A DNA stretch of 64,000 bases, from NCBI GenBank assembly GCA_014526335.1, contig JACTAT010000004.1:2373846-2437845 (forward strand), read 5' to 3'. A model generated the notes under the pieces. That model made no database searches and had not been told where the DNA came from. It was given only the letters and a program-made list of their open reading frames with translations. Source of the DNA: Chrysaora quinquecirrha. Lineage: Eukaryota > Cnidaria > Scyphozoa > Semaeostomeae > Pelagiidae. Of this stretch, positions 60,497-64,000 are shown one piece after another (positions within the stretch are counted from its first letter, which is position 1; every line of letters begins with the position of its first letter). The position numbers and the translations under genes are program-made.

Positions 60497-60742
60497 ACCA
60501 AAACAAGGACATTCGGAGACATTTTGAATTTTCATGGTGTACTTCAGTGGTTGGCCTTTGACATAAACTTCATGAGCATCAATTGTAACTTCCGCAACCC
60601 CGATCGAATCTGCATCGGCCAATCTACAATCCTCTAATTTTACTTTCAAAATTGATGGATTTGGCAGTGGACTTTCAGGCTCGTCATTTGTGAATATAAC
60701 CGTCCCAGAAATCGTTAGTTCGTTTGAAGTATCGGACGCCAT
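60497..60742 (-). CDS. YbaY/YscW-like (pilotin-type) domain protein, first exon(s) only
   Basis: Start at 60742 (MASDTSNELT); 82 codons end phase 0 at a consensus donor (GGT|gtaagt, 60496-60491). The exon reads TISGTVIF, ILKVKLEDCRLADADSIGVA, EVTIDAHEVYVKGQPLKYTM. This fits the YbaY/YscW lipoprotein-chaperone fold pattern: SGTV strand, VxLxDxxxADA, then AExxI and a hydrophobic strand (family knowledge). Bacterial members are lipoproteins or secretion pilotins. Here there is no signal peptide or lipobox and an intron is present, so this is a cytosolic eukaryotic version. The C-terminal half of the domain should follow in the next exon, which I could not fix. An in-frame upstream ATG at 60823 exists but is less conserved-looking. 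Confidence 0.6.
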
Positions 60743-61025
60743 TCTGTAGTTTGATTCAAAAACTCCTTGTAAACAAATCCGCTGACTTGACTGTCTGTGT
60801 GTGGCAACAAATGCAACGCCCATCGGCGTTTCTGTCGTAACCGTCGTAACGCGTAATTTTACATTGTCGTTATGTTTCTGGAAATTACGCTAAAAGATTG
60901 GCGGTTTTTGTGGTATTTTGCCCCCCCCAACCCCCATTAAACAATTACCGTAAATAAGCCCCCATGGGGAATTATTTGAAGGATTTACTGTATGACTTTG
61001 TTTCTGTCTATCATGCATCTTCCAA

Positions 61026-61882
61026 CTAATTAAAACACTGAACAAGTTTCAGAAACTGCACAAACAAGCTGTCCCAGCCTTCATCTTCTAGCGACTCGCG
61101 GAAAGCAGTATCTGAAAAAGAAGAAATACTTCAGTTTAGACTAGATGATAAGATGTGACTATATTTAATTTTGTTAAGGATTAAGCAACTAGGAATTGCA
61201 TTAAATCTTTAAAAAGGCTGGTTTTGAAAGACTTAATTAATCTCGATCAATTTCAAGAACCCTGAATACGAAATTGACGGTAGAGATCCATCTAGATGAG
61301 ATCTGGAGTTTGAATTGACCTGTTCCTACCTTGAAAACCCTCGATACCCTTTATTAGTTCCATTTCAAAGCCTTTTGAATGTGCATACACTCATTTTTTT
61401 ATAAGAAACTAAGCTCTGGGCATAGTTTGGTTTCTTAACTTTGAGCACAATTGGTATAGTAACAGATTCTTGCAGAGTTTCTTAAGTTACTTAAAATAAA
61501 TGCTGATGACAATGCTAGATTCGTACATCAAAGACTATATGGCGGAAACAAGGACAAGGAGCCAAAACGTGAGACGGTAATAAATCTACCGAAAAAATTA
61601 TCCTCAAGAAAAAGAATGGACAAAGATCTTTCACATGAACACACTACTATGTAATGGAAAACGCCAAAAACTCAACAGAAATTCGAAGAACAGAACAAAC
61701 CAGTAGAAAAACAATCTCCAGAACAAATGTAATAATAATAATTGTACTTTTTCACGTATACCTTCACTATCGTTTGTTTGCATGTCTTGTTCCTGCATGT
61801 TCATATTTTCTTCTTCAAATTCTTCAAATATGTTGTCCATATCTAACACTTCAGAGACAAACGTCTTTCTCTGTTTCGAATG
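61026..61882 (-). CDS. C-terminal two exons of an unrecognised acidic protein
   Basis: Exon 61762-61882 opens after an acceptor (cacttag) and reads KTFVSEVLDMDNIFEEFEEE, then MNMQEQDMQTNDSE. It ends with one base at a donor (G|gtatac) and joins 61026-61111, TAFRESLEDEGWDSLFVQFL, then stop at 61026-61028. Phases match and both junctions are good. The 5' part lies to the right, beyond or within the minisatellite. I do not recognise the family. Confidence 0.65.
61385..61500. repeat. Truncated MITE of the ATAAGAAACC family
   Basis: Left end cactcatttttttataagaa, then tttcttaactttgagcacaa and ggtatagtaacag. The second half is missing. The string gagcacaattggtatagta is shared with a decayed copy near 9650. 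Confidence 0.6.
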
Positions 61883-61959
61883 CTAAGTGAGTGTATCTCT
61901 TGCAGTACCCATGTACTTATATAGCACATGCATCTGTACAGCAAAGTCCATCATTTACT

Positions 61960-64000
61960 GTTTGGGGGGCACAGATATTGACAGTGTGCAGGAAACACAA
62001 AAGAGAAAATGTTACAAAAGCCTTCAACCAACTTTCCTTTTCTATCACAAACGTTACCCATACATAAAGCACAGATATTGACAGTGTGCAGAAAATACAA
62101 AAGAGAAAATGTTGCAAAAACCTTCAACCAACCCTCCTCTTCTATCACAAACGTGACCCATACATAAAGCACAAATATTGACAGTGTGCAGAGAACACAA
62201 AAGAGAAAAATGTTGCAGCAAAAGCCTTCGTCCTCTTCTATCACAAACATAACCCATACATAAAGCACAAATATTGACAGTGTGCAGAAAACACAAAAGA
62301 GAAAAATGTTGCAAAAAGTCTTCGACCGGCTCTCCTCTTGTATTACAAACATAACCCATACATAAAGCACAGATATTGACATTGGGCAGAGAACACAAAA
62401 GAGAAAAATGTTGCAACAAAAGTCTTCGTCCTCTTGTATCACAAACATAACCCATACATAAAGCACAGATATTGACAGTGTGCAGAAAACACAAAAGAGA
62501 AAAATGTTGCAACAAAAGTCTCCGTACACTTGTATCACAAACATAACCCATACATAAAGCGAAGATATTGACAGTGTGCAGAAAACACAAAAGATAAAAA
62601 TATTGCAACAAAAGTCTCCGTCCTCTTGTATTACAAACATAACCCATACATAAAGCACAGATATTGACAGTGTGCAGGAAACACAAAAGAGAAAATGTTG
62701 CAACAAAAGTCTTCGTCCTCTTCTATGACAAACATAACCCATCCACAAAGCACAGATATTGACAGTGTGCAGGAAACACAAAAGAGAAAAATGTTGCAAC
62801 AAAAGTCTCCGTACACTTGTATCACAAACATAACCCATACATAAAGCACAGATATTGACAGTGTGCAGAAAACACAAAGAGAAAAATGTTGCAACAAAAG
62901 TCTTCGTACTCTTGTATCACAAACATAACCCATACATAAAGCACCGATATTGACAGTGTGCAGAAAACACAAAAGAGAAAAATGTTGCAACAAAAGTCTC
63001 CGTCCTCTTGTATCACAAACATAACCCATACATAAAGCACAGATATTGACAGTGTGCAGAAAACACAAAAGAGAAAATGTTGCAACAAAAGTCTCCGTCC
63101 TCTTGTATCACAAACATAACCCATACATAAAGCGAAGATATTGACAGTGTGCAGAAAACACAAAAGATAAAATGTTGCAACAAAAGTCTCCGTCCTCTTC
63201 TATCACAAACATAACCCATACATAAAGCACAGATATTGACAGTGTGCAGAAAACACAAAAGAGAAAAATGTTGCAACAAAAGTCTCCGTCCTCTTCTATC
63301 ACAAACATAACCCATACATAAAGCGAAGATATTGACAGTGTGCAGAAAACACAAAAGATAAAAATATTGCAACAAAAGTCTCCGTCCTCTTGTATTACAA
63401 ACATAACCCATACATAAAGCACAGATATTGACAGTGTGCAGGAAACACAAAGAGAAAATGTTGCAACAAAAGTCTTCGTCCTCTTCTATGACAAACATAA
63501 CCCATCCACAAAGCACAGATATTGACAGTGTGCAGGAAACACAAAAGAGAAAAATGTTGCAACAAAAGTCTCCGTACACTTGTATCACAAACATAACCCA
63601 TACATAAAGCACAGATATTGACAGTGTGCAGAAAACACAAAAGAGAAAAATGTTGCAACAAAAGTCTTCGTACTCTTGTATCACAAACATAACCCATACA
63701 TAAAGCACCGATATTGACAGTGTGCAGAAAACACAAAAGAGAAAAATGTTGCAACAAAAGTCTCCGTCCTCTTGTATCACAAACATAACCCATACATAAA
63801 GCACCGATATTGACAGTGTGCAGAAAACACAAAAGAGAAAAATGTTGCAACAAAAGTCTCCGTCCTCTTGTATTACAAACATAACCCATACATAAAGCAC
63901 CGATATTGACAGTGTGCAGGAAACACAAAAGAGAAAAATGTTGCAACAAAGGTCTTCGTCCTCTTGTATCACAAACATAACCCATACATAAAGCACCGAT
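61960..64000. repeat. 96-bp minisatellite with higher-order structure, continuing past the right edge
   Basis: About 21 copies of a unit containing acagatattgacagtgtgca, then caaaagagaaaaatgttgca, then tatcacaaacataacccata. Units are 96 bp or differ by a few bases. Because 96 is divisible by three and the minus strand lacks stops, long frames of up to about 330 codons arise; they are repeat artefacts. A variant marker (cccatccacaaag) recurs at about 62740 and 63502, showing an eight-unit (about 762-bp) duplication. Confidence 0.95.

Noticed and set aside
61951..63996. Minus-strand open frames of 200-330 codons
   Set aside because: They run through the 96-bp minisatellite in two frames at once and exist only because the unit length is a multiple of three.

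Overview
This is intron-rich eukaryotic nuclear DNA (AT-rich, GT-AG introns, many short non-autonomous transposons and tandem repeats). The gene set (voltage-sensing phosphatase, JPT/HN1, CCDC138, RBX1, GCNA) places it in an animal. The compact exons, the SINE/MITE load and the lack of vertebrate features suggest an invertebrate, possibly a cnidarian; that last step is inference. No gene of bacterial or viral layout is present.

Layout. 0.5-6.5 kb, minus strand: 3'-truncated gene for a TPTE/VSP-type voltage-sensing phosphatase, running off the left edge before its catalytic motif. 8.0-9.3 kb: an inverted pair of related, unrecognised coding-like segments. 9.4-12.4 kb, minus: complete three-exon JPT1/JPT2 (HN1, Jupiter) homologue with a GC-AG intron. 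14.3-36.4 kb, minus: complete 16-exon CCDC138 homologue (559 codons, every splice phase consistent). Its last intron holds a 1.3-kb polypurine tract and its first intron a 7.5-kb composite repeat array. 37.3-40.0 kb: four unrelated AT-rich tandem repeats. 40.3-45.0 kb, plus: complete six-exon RBX1. 46.3-57.8 kb, plus: GCNA (acidic tail, SprT-like protease, zinc ribbon, HMG box), interrupted by a 666-bp run of N. 58.8-59.1 kb, minus: single-coding-exon CYSTM-type protein. 60.5-60.7 kb, minus: first exon of a protein with a YbaY/YscW-like (bacterial pilotin-type) domain. 61.0-61.9 kb, minus: last two exons of an unrecognised gene. 62.0-64.0 kb: a 96-bp minisatellite running off the right edge.

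The genes are housekeeping or germline genes that do not form an operon or shared pathway; GCNA (DNA-protein crosslink repair) and RBX1 (cullin-RING E3 ligase) are merely neighbours. Exon calls were made by eye from splice sites, reading-phase continuity and recalled family sequence. Where the sum of exons is divisible by three and all phases close (CCDC138, RBX1, JPT), the models are strong. Most of the remaining sequence is intronic or intergenic and dominated by at least six small repeat families: two or three tRNA-derived SINEs, Tc1/mariner-like and hAT-like MITEs, foldback elements, and minisatellites.
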